IMG/VR virus record: IMGVR_UViG_3300020084_000041
Coordinates: 1-36,861 of that record
Length of the DNA: 36,861 bases
Source: a virus
Reading direction: 5' to 3' (one strand)
Part shown: positions 28,401-33,013 of the stretch, one piece after another
Numbering within the stretch: position 1 is the first letter of the stretch
How the letters are laid out: each line of letters opens with the position of its first letter
The notes under the pieces: model-generated
Told to the model about the DNA's origin: nothing
Databases searched by the model: none
The model's input: the letters and a program-made list of their open reading frames with translations, nothing else
Program-made: the position numbers and the translations under genes

Positions 28401-28840
28401 TGAGCTTCAGCAGTGGTTGATGAGAATACTAGAGACCCTGGTTGTGTTTGGCTTTGATATGAATCAATCCCACTAAATCCACGAACACACCCATAAAAAT
28501 GGGTAGCATCTTTACTAGTGTATGTAATAATCTCATTATCAATTTTTAATAAGCCATACTTGTTGGGCCAAGATTTAGTTGTTGTTACAGTAATAACATC
28601 ATCATAATAAGTGATATCTTCTTCTAATGTTGTTGAGTATGCTGTAAACTGAGTAGAATCAAAATTTTCAACATTTACATAACGATCAATATTTTCTGCT
28701 AACTCTGTAATTTGATTTTGTGAAATATAATATTGTGTTAGAAACTGACTAAATAAAGAGTTTTCCTCAGAAAAACTATTTGGCAATTGACTACCAATTA
28801 TCTGAGAAATTTCGATTCTTTGAAGATCTTTATCTAACAT
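16487..28840 (-). CDS. gp7: Giant gp7-like baseplate wedge protein with YHYH and beta-propeller regions
   Basis: The product is 4117 residues, about four times T4 gp7 (1032), and takes one third of the window. It sits exactly between gp6 and gp8, the T4 gene-7 position. The N-terminus (SQIIGSQLPNSFSEE followed by FLTQYYISQNQ and a region near KDFYETKGTLESYKILFKVLYG) looks like the wedge-assembly part. Seen after that: IDNEIITYT...RGFSG modules (residues 93-130, about 1555-1600 and 2968-3005); many GxGY repeats; a YHYH-like domain at about 1255-1350 (WAYDGNPIYGPYG, DENNGRYCITPDFPNGTYAYF); a segment with SEVCERDVGYIVDAVAYDL near 2645; and BNR/Ycf48-like repeats at about 3600-3870. It has short repetitive IGIGTT motifs throughout. 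No frameshift or internal stop interrupts it. In T4, gp7 initiates wedge assembly; the added domains probably project outward. Confidence 0.85.
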   Translation of the reverse strand: MLDKDLQRIEISQIIGSQLPNSFSEENSLFSQFLTQYYISQNQITELAENIDRYVNVENFDSTQFTAYSTTLEEDITYYDDVITVTTTKSWPNKYGLLKIDNEIITYTSKDATHFYGCVRGFSGIDSYQSQTQPGSLVFSSTTAEAHVSGTLVKNISSLIYVELWKNIKSQFLPGFQDKALNENVDKKLFLKQAKDFYETKGTLESYKILFKVLYGDPNVKLVTPSEYLLKPSVAQWSVSDNLIVEVIYGDIDKINGQPIIQDTPYAYGNVYLSSLINLGEQVYHEIQLSNDTKLGKFVACPVTRTTIGAGVEENTIFVDSTVGFPNVGELYINGEYVTYNGKNDNQFFNCVISASIDKFVNVYANSFAYSYEDGDKNKPVYMRITSILSNYSDLLEKSKYLKVGDEIGFKNLGEDVEINLELYNNRFNNWFQNNTYEIKVVDKPNGITQTSSPATINTKVPHGFKLGDSITLYDVDDYDNSFNPPVSGTVIQIYSPTSFALQFVSGTLNSNLDYKLYRNIHISPAGQYKYLADIQNTYVNPAKDSVYVTSTSLPSYSIPTNTGTLYFGIGSVETEIITTKNSFNVTVNHNLQTGDKVYYSYSGANVGINTGAYYVKKVSNTQIKLAYNRAKIYQDSYITFTPSGAVNAITNAVILYSLAQRNILDQKLIKRIPIDPKIKKSNFSIQQSPLPFSVGILLNGTEVLYPKSDDKVFYGKLTSIDVTAGGEEYDLINPPNVIIEDSVGVGASAFVHLEGSLSGALLLNSGYDYLTTPTIKITGGNGSGATAEAVMKSIFTTIDFAANSSGINTTSDQIGFSTYHNFKTGEEVIYRSYTNTGIGIGTDGAPAAGESDTKAYLIDLSKYYVIKVNDSTIKLTTTEENALAGINTINITQLSKGNNSFISTKTRNIVDRIEVTNPGSGYVNKKVIVEPQSYPPNQPQNIPLALVGINTQENFIYAKSHNFAEKELIYYNTTGSTIAGLNTSQAYYIIKLDNDKFRLASAGIGTTLSSVNYDQNKYVKVAGFGTGEHTFYTPPIQLEILGTPNSVDVSGNLASIGGTFENSQALAVPVFTSSVTNIFLKSGGTEYGTPEIINFNRKPNVLLSSGKDAVLQPIVINGGISEVYILNGGSGYTSVPDIVVTGDGAFASLKPIISEGKIINVEVIDSGKNYKKQNTILTVVSRGKNAFFDANVQVWHINYYKRYESIINDPTNPSNSIYIGALNKSNISAQLVSPIVPKQLRYLLEDNLDANLNETPSIEHSPIVGWAYDGNPIYGPYGSSNASTLTGIKALVSGYELIPLGERPSYPPGFFIEDYVYTANGDLDENNGRYCITPDFPNGTYAYFATTTNYPYVLNDYAYEVDDFNLNSTNTQDYNIIESENLTRNTSPYKINREYSVYNGIDLRYGDDAKVLVRGVQKSGVDFVNVIKQGSSYKINDRLEFDNRGTNGRGLDAKVTSLVGIAISNITNVTTTYSNIEFIQQEKNVIGIFTSPHALLDLQTITISGINTASYKFIEGKYKAGVSTFYSKVRTAIGTTAATGIATEVVLTESPYTKNIVPGDIIGIGVEQLLVLGSNRLNTGYKVLRGFNSSVSVAHTATSEVTLKGKVFSVPISLNLIGVTTDSANTKLNRSTFFNPQLDVGYGSTTTSIQIGFGITATPIGVQTGQGSYTKIEFYSNPFKIGDLIETQNILNLNISPGFVAQSFPDSILVNYDSTAVVNVGVATTSVIKQIKKLNIPPGSLYIPNHGFINGEQVKYTAVNGIGLTCSPDIALTSEFTLQSGSNVYVIVDTQDFIGVSTTLAGITSALGRLYFPYSSQANGLAHELKTTYQNPIGQISLNEAVITTFDEHNLKHNDSIIIDLLPNQTENITVKFDNTSARILINPVGFGSTQVSTTNNTITIYDNTFKTGSKVVYNSANPVAPLINGEEYFVVKVDKDKIQLVEYLYDAKNPYYSGIVFTSVGGASHTLSPINPPIKGLLGNTLSFNIGDASLNSLVLDFYLDDSFTNKINLKNITRTGTPGDGSATTKVNLKLDTNVPDVFYYKLRPVGLSTITSNAYAYNVDTDVDAYSQIVVEVSKYNGIYNITSVGSTTINVDLLTKPELSQYTNSGVTTFRYYTDSLTATGGIREVSIGFTGTGYLALPEISSLTSVGGTEAELKLLSDNIGKIKNLNIINSGYNFPTDPSLKPKADIPFVLKLRNNYQLKDVVILDSGKNYLVEPKLICIEHPEIEFDSKLEGGSIQNAKVTINKTGLSLVPPTIIPINNSNGLTVKSAVSDGLVNTLSINSDNGSFIDFPFEVGDKVFVEGIELTEALSGAGGYNSSDYNYAYFDVTSIDTTPGAETVTYSIVGLGSTGGYYDSTNSVGRVIKYDDLAKFTATLEKTDFIENETIFSNGSLFKVYKDGWNSQKDLLKIVGNSFNIGIGNSLVGSKTNSKAVVDEIDYSDAHFNCAGERVKENGWRTRTGFVNDTDQRIQDSNYYQSFSYAINSLIQKNTWINDVEALAHPSGMAVFGDVVVNSKPSLGIGRSFNLMPSTIDTSDTLINILSESSFNTKQYFDKSFEVTTNKGISKDVGLLSKKLFDYSICKTNRVQIVDDISDEFNGTSLLELDNINADGANLLLLNREFIQSEVVGFITNTYPGILSNLDFDSEVCERDVGYIVDAVAYDLKYGGNEKSVAAGLSYWTGVGGTSFVDGESQETIGGFRYIINLSQYVINNVAISTSYQSTPFTISQSYNYTVSVDTDCSPSYNANCCANTLAAINSYVGIVTSIIGIGTTAAPDVTVSNVSKGGTIVGLTSFRLNRNNKRLLSVSFTAQTACGVGQSIINLPNHRFNTGEEIIYDPGAGGTPIAIESTNRVIGGATTNFMPSRVFIYKVDDNRIKVVGLKTDAVPEGNYFKFRDIGSGFGVGAGITHTFYPPYDSANTRCLITIDNIIQKPIARENLYYSLTSSVGLGATIVSLTGITSITPANILRVDDELMKINAVGFGSTNVLSVQRGYMGTISTSHTIGAGVTVLTGDYNVNNGVIYFTTAPYGEVGPVGVSTRSNFSGRVFYRLSYDTNYVFDNIGNSFDGSSSEYELKSYGKDVTGIITDIGNNILGPNYGIITINNILQKPVIDYNITERAAIGIGGSISFTGTSYLDLPKGGIINNVLVGFGSGYQPLVAAYAIPVVSGSGTIQSLVLTSSGSGYRSNVEVNLNSQVGSGASIIALVGTGTSVGIITGFSIISGGTGYASTLPPNVYVGIPTAYSNLPLLGGSGTGAKVNIIVGSGGSVTQFEFANRGLGYKVNDILTISNIPTQVGIATSAFTLTVVDRINDVFSGWHFGNLTLLDDISSQFNGRSKTFLLTKTDLITERYTINALPGSGIDPTNNLIIILNGVVQQPNQAYTLVSGDRITFTEAPPTDSECLIFFYKGSVSDVADVNVSPEVKVGDSLRLLRQTPYVEQLQRVVTNFNTISEVKTTNYIDVGISSDPNFFRTLTLDKQKSDLVIDNVYISKARSILEGKFIPTSRIIKNVKTTDTEIYVENAFPHFSQLDDLLENRNSVILFNEKDTETAKITATVSTAGTVTNYIITNPGFGYASSPEVTVSTVVDLIPQYGKTWVNDDIEVGVATFRNFDFGNGRYVACGDAGKLSTSVNFVNWTSQSLGITNDLKSVAYGNNNWVLVGSGTTILTSTTGLSWTYNTIFLSRVFVGGIIPFDFPPATFSGDINGVDYGFNKFVAVGAGGTALVSEAPTGITTSWVVRTAGTNTLNSVAFGLDNFVAVGDNGAIVRTSDGYVWTNQTSGTSNKLRSVKYLNNCHIAVGDNGTILKSTDGGGTWSNVSEPEFSAYALHDVTYKNSVYIITGSSQLTLVSINGSDWIRTTNSGMDIYRLGTELFNVIGVGQSSQYAVTESEVVKATVTSNISGAGIVTSITVTDPGFGYDSNTPVVVLVSPPTTYYERFDNIKIAGDYGNIVGITTSAAGVSTTSPMIIFQFDSDSVLNQANYGNITKSGIATGDYFIVNNSIVGSGVTTLDGSEGFGVLGIGTTFIDNVYRADNVVSSLSGIVTVYSNVQSITGIGTTAGFTCAKYSWGKIYDYNSRTSPVVFTLNNNGLIGVSTAPLAFRTVPLKVNY

Positions 28841-28845
28841 TCTAA

Positions 28846-30735
28846 TTACCTAGTATAGTTTCCGTTTAAGTAGCTGGAGGTTGATACGAATTTAGTTCCT
28901 GATGCATTTATATCAGCATTTAACGTGTCATTTAATAGTGTGAAGTTACTGCTAGAAATATTTAACCTCAAATATAAATCTTTTAATCCAATTACATCAT
29001 TTGACTCAGGTATTGCTTGAACTTCAATAATTCCATCTTCGTATAGTGTAGAAGTAATATTTACTGTGTTAAGCAATATTTCACCTTTAGCGTAATTTAC
29101 AATTCCTGCATTGCTATTTACAATCACTGGATTTTTTTCAGCATCAAGTTTAAAGAAAACAACCTTACCAGTAGTTTTACTGCCAGTATCGGGAACGTCA
29201 GATAGGTATAGATCACCTTCAACGCCAGAAATTTTAAACTTGGTGGATTTAATTGAATATCCGCCTGGTTTAACATGGAAGGCATTACCAAAGCATAATT
29301 CATACTGAGCATTTTGATTTAATGCTGCATTCAAATCACGTCTCATTTTAACTTTTGTAATGTTTGATGTAATTGCACCATCAACATCATCAATTAAACC
29401 AACAACCTTACTATATTTAACTCGACCACCAAAACCATTAGCCTCTGATGCACTGGCATAAGCAGTCAAACATTCAATTATATTTGTCTTTAGATCTTCT
29501 TCAGAAGTTGTTTTTGCCTGATCATAATATATGGTTGAATCTAATTCAACATACAAGTACTTCATATCCAGAATAACTGTTTCAACACCAGCTACTGAAT
29601 ACTTTTTAAGTTTAAATGCAATATCATCCTTTGTGAATTGTGAAAGCGTATTTGCACCTTTTGGTTTAATAACGATAAACACTTTACCGTACTGAGGTGG
29701 GGTAAGCTCTTCTCCACCATAAGCAATTACTGCTTCAGCATTTGGGTAAATATCTGGTACAATTGATTCATAATCTTGTGAAGAAACAGCTCTATTTCTA
29801 GCTGCATATCTTCTAGGAGCAAAATATTTGATTGATGTGATTGGTTCAATATCAGATCCATCACGAGATGGGCTAACAACTGTAAGAGCAGCAGTTAAAC
29901 TAGTCAGCTCAGTTCCAATATCATCAGTTATAACACCATTGAAATTAACTGTTTTAACTCCATTTCCTATTGCACCATTTGTTACAACGTAGGAAGCTTC
30001 AATTAAATTGCCGTTGTTTAATTTCTTACTGATAATTCCGTCACCAAAGAGAAGTTCATAGCGTTCATCAGACACTTCTTGAATCAAATACTTATTGGCT
30101 GTAGTAGAAAGTCCTACAATTGAACTAACTTGAGTATAGACATCATAAGCCTCACTTTCAGATGTTGGATGTACTTTAACTCTTAGAGTGGTTGTATCTA
30201 CATTTTGATTATCAATTACATATCTTTCGTATTCATCAGATGTATCAACTTCAAACGATGATAAAGCGTAACTACCTTCATAAAGAATTATGTTTTTAAA
30301 TGATGCAAGATCATTTGTAACTGTCGTAGTAATATTTTCTGGAAGTACAAATGTGTATGAAGCATTATTAGCTGTAGCTGTTGCAACGATTCCCGCCTTA
30401 AGAACAATCGATGAGGTTGATGATCCAGCTGGTAGAATTACGTTAAGTGTAGCTATGAGTCTTGCGGCTCTTGCTGATCTTGGGACATATCCAATATTTC
30501 TTGCCAATGCAACTACATTGTCACGAATTAATGCACTATCAAGGAAAACTTCATTTACAACTGCGTTCGTATTATATGCAGTAATATAAGTATTATAGGC
30601 TAAAATATCAATCAGGATTGAAAAGTTAGATCCTTCATAGTCATAATCAGTAAAATTACTATTCGCACGAAGATAATCCTTAATAGATGTTTTTATCTGA
30701 TCAAAATCTAAATTTGTGACTTGTAGTTGAGACAT
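28846..30735 (-). CDS. gp6: Baseplate wedge protein gp6
   Basis: The product is 629 residues, close to T4 gp6 (660). gp6 dimers form the continuous inner ring of the baseplate that triggers sheath contraction. The N-terminus is diagnostic: LDFDQIKTSIKDYLRANSNFTDYDYEGSN... and ILAYNTYITAYNTNAVVNE, followed by LARNIGYVPRSARAA. The central part has SRDGSDIEPITSIKYFAPRRYAARNRAVSSQDYE in pieces typical of the Baseplate_J-like family (residues about 290-330). The C-terminal part is a beta region with SIKSTKFKISGVEGDLYLSD. It starts 2 bp after the gp25 stop and is followed after 5 bp by the gp7-like gene. Confidence 0.93.
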   Translation of the reverse strand: MSQLQVTNLDFDQIKTSIKDYLRANSNFTDYDYEGSNFSILIDILAYNTYITAYNTNAVVNEVFLDSALIRDNVVALARNIGYVPRSARAARLIATLNVILPAGSSTSSIVLKAGIVATATANNASYTFVLPENITTTVTNDLASFKNIILYEGSYALSSFEVDTSDEYERYVIDNQNVDTTTLRVKVHPTSESEAYDVYTQVSSIVGLSTTANKYLIQEVSDERYELLFGDGIISKKLNNGNLIEASYVVTNGAIGNGVKTVNFNGVITDDIGTELTSLTAALTVVSPSRDGSDIEPITSIKYFAPRRYAARNRAVSSQDYESIVPDIYPNAEAVIAYGGEELTPPQYGKVFIVIKPKGANTLSQFTKDDIAFKLKKYSVAGVETVILDMKYLYVELDSTIYYDQAKTTSEEDLKTNIIECLTAYASASEANGFGGRVKYSKVVGLIDDVDGAITSNITKVKMRRDLNAALNQNAQYELCFGNAFHVKPGGYSIKSTKFKISGVEGDLYLSDVPDTGSKTTGKVVFFKLDAEKNPVIVNSNAGIVNYAKGEILLNTVNITSTLYEDGIIEVQAIPESNDVIGLKDLYLRLNISSSNFTLLNDTLNADINASGTKFVSTSSYLNGNYTR

Positions 30736-30737
30736 TA

Positions 30738-31145
30738 TTATACTCTAGTTGATTTGAGAATTACATTAACAACTTGATTTACTGGTTCAATACCTATAAT
30801 ATTGTATTCAATAATAATTTCTAATTCATAACTATCATCAAATACATTCACAAATATATCGGTTACTAAAATTCTTGGCTCATAATTTCTCAATACTTGG
30901 TTGATTTCATTCTGAAGAGCAAAGGATATTTCAGTTGTAGTTAATTCAAAAATGCTATTTTCAACATTAGTGCCCAGGGATGGCTGAAAAAAACGCTCAC
31001 CGATTGTGGTTCTAACTAAGTTAACAACCGAATTTTTAATTGCATCTTCATTAAAAATGGCAATGATATCATTTGTGATGGGGTGTTTTTTAAAAGATAA
31101 ACTAAAATCTTTAAACCCCCTTGATATTTTAGGTTTGATAGCCAT
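30738..31145 (-). CDS. gp25: Baseplate wedge protein gp25 (GPW/gp25 family)
   Basis: The product is 135 residues, matching T4 gp25 (132). gp25 binds gp6 in the wedge core and is thought to nucleate the sheath at the baseplate. The pattern FKDFSLSFKKHPITNDI followed by NEDAIKNSVVNLVRTTIGER and FFQPSLGTNVENSIFE is the family hallmark: P-G/D-T-x-G-E-R-F-F-x-P-x-x-G. The C-terminal half carries the I-x-x-V-L-R-x-Y-E-P-R-I strand-helix region (QVLRNYEPRILVTDIFV). It is the first gene after an exact late promoter at 31166-31173 and leads the baseplate block. Confidence 0.95.
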   Translation of the reverse strand: MAIKPKISRGFKDFSLSFKKHPITNDIIAIFNEDAIKNSVVNLVRTTIGERFFQPSLGTNVENSIFELTTTEISFALQNEINQVLRNYEPRILVTDIFVNVFDDSYELEIIIEYNIIGIEPVNQVVNVILKSTRV

Positions 31146-31165
31146 TTAACACGTAGTTTTAGGAT

Positions 31166-31173
31166 TATTTATA
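31166..31173 (-). promoter_or_regulatory. T4-type late promoter (exact TATAAATA) before gp25
   Basis: The minus strand reads TATAAATA, 21 bp upstream of the gp25 ATG and just after the stop of the 60-codon ORF. It is well placed to drive the baseplate block gp25-gp6-gp7-like late in infection. Confidence 0.8.
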
Positions 31174-31177
31174 GTGA

Positions 31178-31360
31178 TTAATGCCACCTTTCTACATAAT
31201 CATCAAATCCGCCCTTACCACCACAGGGTCTAGAATATCTATTCTCTGGAGGATCGTTCAACTTGTCATTTTTGATTGGAACATAGTCAGTAATTAGGCG
31301 TGTTGTGCCCCATTGTTCCTTCATGTAATTAACATCACGGTCTACTTGATACTTTGCCAT
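31178..31360 (-). CDS. Small conserved hypothetical (60 aa)
   Basis: The product is 60 residues and starts MAKYQVDRDVNYMKEQWGTT, then LITDYVPIKND and a Pro/Gly/Cys segment ending DDYVERWH. GGAG lies 7 bp before the ATG, which supports translation. I do not recognise the family. It is the last gene of the small-gene group before the gp25 late promoter, 44 bp after the 152-codon ORF. Confidence 0.7.
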   Translation of the reverse strand: MAKYQVDRDVNYMKEQWGTTRLITDYVPIKNDKLNDPPENRYSRPCGGKGGFDDYVERWH

Positions 31361-31404
31361 CTGTTTTCTCCTAAAAAGGTTAAACAGAACTTTTTACGGG
31401 GTTG

Positions 31405-31863
31405 CTATCCCGATTTTTTTACAATTTTATAGTCATTACCGAGGATTTCTTGCAAATATGCATCATCCCAGTGATCATAATACTCAGTTTGGGCTAATTT
31501 TTCTCTAAATTTCTTTAATTTTTCCTTTGGTTGAGCCAAAATGAGGTTATAAAGCCCATTATTGGTCTGAATACCGCCAATATAGTTGCTGTAAGAGCCA
31601 CAATCCTTGAAAAAATCCCAAGTTCTATAGATTTTATTGTATATATCTACCCATTGATTGATGTCATTGAGCTGTAAATTATCCTCAACAATAAAAATGA
31701 CAACATCAACCCCATCAATAGGCTCAATGTCGTCAATATTACACTCTATGATCTTAAATTTTGCAGTGGAAGCGAAGGGACAGATAGCAAAACCAGATAA
31801 TTCAGGTCTTACCTTAGATACTTCTTTGATCCAGTTCCTTACATGTACTTCCTTTTGATTCAT
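31405..31863 (-). CDS. Hypothetical protein (152 aa) with FAICPFA motif
   Basis: The product is 152 residues. Near the N-terminus (residues about 8-31) is VRNWIKEVSKVRPELSGFAICPFA; a Trp-helix followed by xxICPFA resembles the opening of DUF1415-type proteins, but I cannot confirm this. The rest has VDVVIFIVED (a buried strand), then acidic and aromatic segments with YRTWDFFKDCG, and a Lys-rich end KPKEKLKKFREK-type. It looks like a compact soluble alpha/beta protein. Its ATG overlaps the stop of the 46-codon ORF (ATGA), suggesting coupled translation. Function unknown. Confidence 0.75.
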   Translation of the reverse strand: MNQKEVHVRNWIKEVSKVRPELSGFAICPFASTAKFKIIECNIDDIEPIDGVDVVIFIVEDNLQLNDINQWVDIYNKIYRTWDFFKDCGSYSNYIGGIQTNNGLYNLILAQPKEKLKKFREKLAQTEYYDHWDDAYLQEILGNDYKIVKKSG

Positions 31864-32000
31864 CCTTGCCCTCTGTAACGCTTTCTAGCAGCATTACGAG
31901 AAGATGCAGCATACTTTGTATGCTTACCAGCCCCTTGACGTGATTTCTTGGGCTTTGATTCAATAATAACTTTGTTAGTCAGTGAAGGACGCTTAGCCAT
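31860..32000 (-). CDS. Tiny very basic protein (46 aa)
   Basis: A 46-codon ORF with a strong AGGAGA 6 bp before its ATG. The product starts MAKRPSLTNKVIIESKPKKS and ends with SSRNAARKRYRGQG; it has many Lys and Arg and few acidic residues. Its start overlaps the end of the 68-codon ORF by 8 bases, and its TGA overlaps the next ATG. I recall similar basic peptides in marine T4-like phages but know no function. Nucleic-acid binding is possible from charge alone. Confidence 0.75.
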   Translation of the reverse strand: MAKRPSLTNKVIIESKPKKSRQGAGKHTKYAASSRNAARKRYRGQG

Positions 32001-32199
32001 CTTGTTCTCCTATAATTTTAACTTCAATGTCTTTTGGATCAGGTTCGCCGTTGACATAAAACTCTTCGGCAAGATACATTAGGTTGTCACCCATTTCCTC
32101 ATAGGACAAGCCTTCTATGTAAAGTTCATCCTTAATATAGATGGCAAATTTACTATCGAAGGCTGTCAGAACCTCATTAGATAACTCGGGTTTTTTCAT
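31993..32199 (-). CDS. Small acidic hypothetical (68 aa)
   Basis: The product is 68 residues, starts MKKPELSNEVLTAFDSKFAI and is acidic overall (EEMGDNLMYLAEEFYVNGE and DPKDIEVKIIGEQ). The start overlaps the end of the glycosyltransferase-like gene by 23 bases; AGGA lies only a few bases before the ATG. It overlaps the next tiny gene by 8 bases. The chain of overlaps suggests one co-translated unit. I do not recognise it. Confidence 0.65.
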   Translation of the reverse strand: MKKPELSNEVLTAFDSKFAIYIKDELYIEGLSYEEMGDNLMYLAEEFYVNGEPDPKDIEVKIIGEQDG

Positions 32200-32923
32200 G
32201 TCCTACACGAATAATGGGGTTACACCAGATTTCAAATCCAGCTTTTTTAGCATCAAGACAGAATGAAACGTCTTCGCCACACATATCTTGAACTTCACCA
32301 GATTCAAAAACCTGCATTTGAGGAGCAAACCAAGGATAGGTCAGGTTTTCAAACACACCCTTCTTAATCAAAACCCAACCGAAGCCAGTATAGTCAACGG
32401 TAAAGGGCTTCTTACGCTTGCCCATGGATTCCACAGTCTCATGATTCATCACACCACGGTTCTTACGGAACTCTTCCTCAGAGAGCCAGTGAGCAACGGA
32501 GGTCGTATGACCATCCTCAGTAGCATACCAACCAGCAGCGATGTCCTTGTCCATTGTTACCAGACGAAGCAGACCTTCGGTGTTGAAAACAATGTCGTTA
32601 TCGATCCAGAGTTGATAATCGTATTGCAGCTTACCATCCCAGGGGACTTGCTTAGGGCCGCGAAGAACATTGGCACCAAGACACTTGCATCGGGCAAAGT
32701 TAACCATGGACGAGTAATCTTGTGAAATTTGAATACTTACGCCAATCTGCACAAGATCAAAGCAGAGTTGAACGAAGTTTTTTAAAAATGTATATGAACA
32801 ACCACGACCAGGAAGACAGAACACAAGAGTTTTGCCATTAAGCATTGCTTTTGCTTGCTCAATATCAAAATCATCTTGAGGCTTTTCAGGCTCAGTTGCT
32901 TTTACAGAAAATCCTTTTGCCAT
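32177..32923 (-). CDS. Glycosyltransferase-like protein (GT-A type, GT2-like)
   Basis: The product is 248 residues. It looks like a GT-A fold: a strand KTLVFCLPGRGCSYTFLKN (residues 31-49), a region with QISQDYSSMVNFARCKCL (66-82), and LWIDNDIVF with the DxD-type DND at 108-110. Further on are the acceptor-side segments GWYATEDGH, DYTGFGWVLIKKGVF and GEDVSFCLDAKKAGF (216-230), then a C-terminal RVGH (H242). DxD binds nucleotide-sugar and a divalent metal in this class, and GED/His close the site. Transfer to a virion protein, DNA or a cell-surface sugar cannot be told apart. The gene is visibly richer in GC than the baseplate genes (one 60-base line at 32641 is 55%, against 28% at 20701), which may indicate separate origin. 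A sigma70-like promoter lies just upstream. Confidence 0.75.
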   Translation of the reverse strand: MAKGFSVKATEPEKPQDDFDIEQAKAMLNGKTLVFCLPGRGCSYTFLKNFVQLCFDLVQIGVSIQISQDYSSMVNFARCKCLGANVLRGPKQVPWDGKLQYDYQLWIDNDIVFNTEGLLRLVTMDKDIAAGWYATEDGHTTSVAHWLSEEEFRKNRGVMNHETVESMGKRKKPFTVDYTGFGWVLIKKGVFENLTYPWFAPQMQVFESGEVQDMCGEDVSFCLDAKKAGFEIWCNPIIRVGHEKTRVI

Positions 32924-32946
32924 AATGATTCAAAGGGGACTAATGA

Positions 32947-32976
32947 ATTCTAACACAGGTATTTAGTTCCTGTCAA
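32947..32976 (-). promoter_or_regulatory. Sigma70-like promoter
   Basis: On the minus strand, TTGACA (32976-32971) is a perfect -35 box and TAGAAT (32952-32947) matches the -10 in five of six bases, with an 18-bp spacer. Start of transcription would fall about 15-20 bp before the glycosyltransferase-like ATG. This suggests early expression by the host polymerase, unlike the late genes nearby. Confidence 0.65.
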
Positions 32977-32986
32977 GAAGGGTAAA

Positions 32987-32994
32987 TATAAATA
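32987..32994 (+). promoter_or_regulatory. T4-type late promoter (exact TATAAATA), plus strand
   Basis: TATAAATA on the plus strand begins 27 bp before ATG at 33014. It is the only late promoter found for the single rightward gene and supports late, virion-related expression. Confidence 0.75.
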
Positions 32995-33013
32995 ATTAAA
33001 AACTAGTAATTAC

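Larger units (their letters stand above)
32924..33013. other. Divergent intergenic region
   Basis: The only sizeable gap (90 bp) lies between the leftward glycosyltransferase-like gene and the rightward polyprotein-like gene. It holds a sigma70-like promoter for the minus strand, an ACTAAATA box on the minus strand at 32960-32967 and an exact TATAAATA box on the plus strand. Confidence 0.8.

Noticed and set aside
31397-31420. GC hairpin (CGGG...CCCG) followed by seven T on the plus strand, like a terminator
   Set aside because: The stem is only 4 bp, it overlaps the end of a minus-strand gene, and no rightward gene lies upstream of it.
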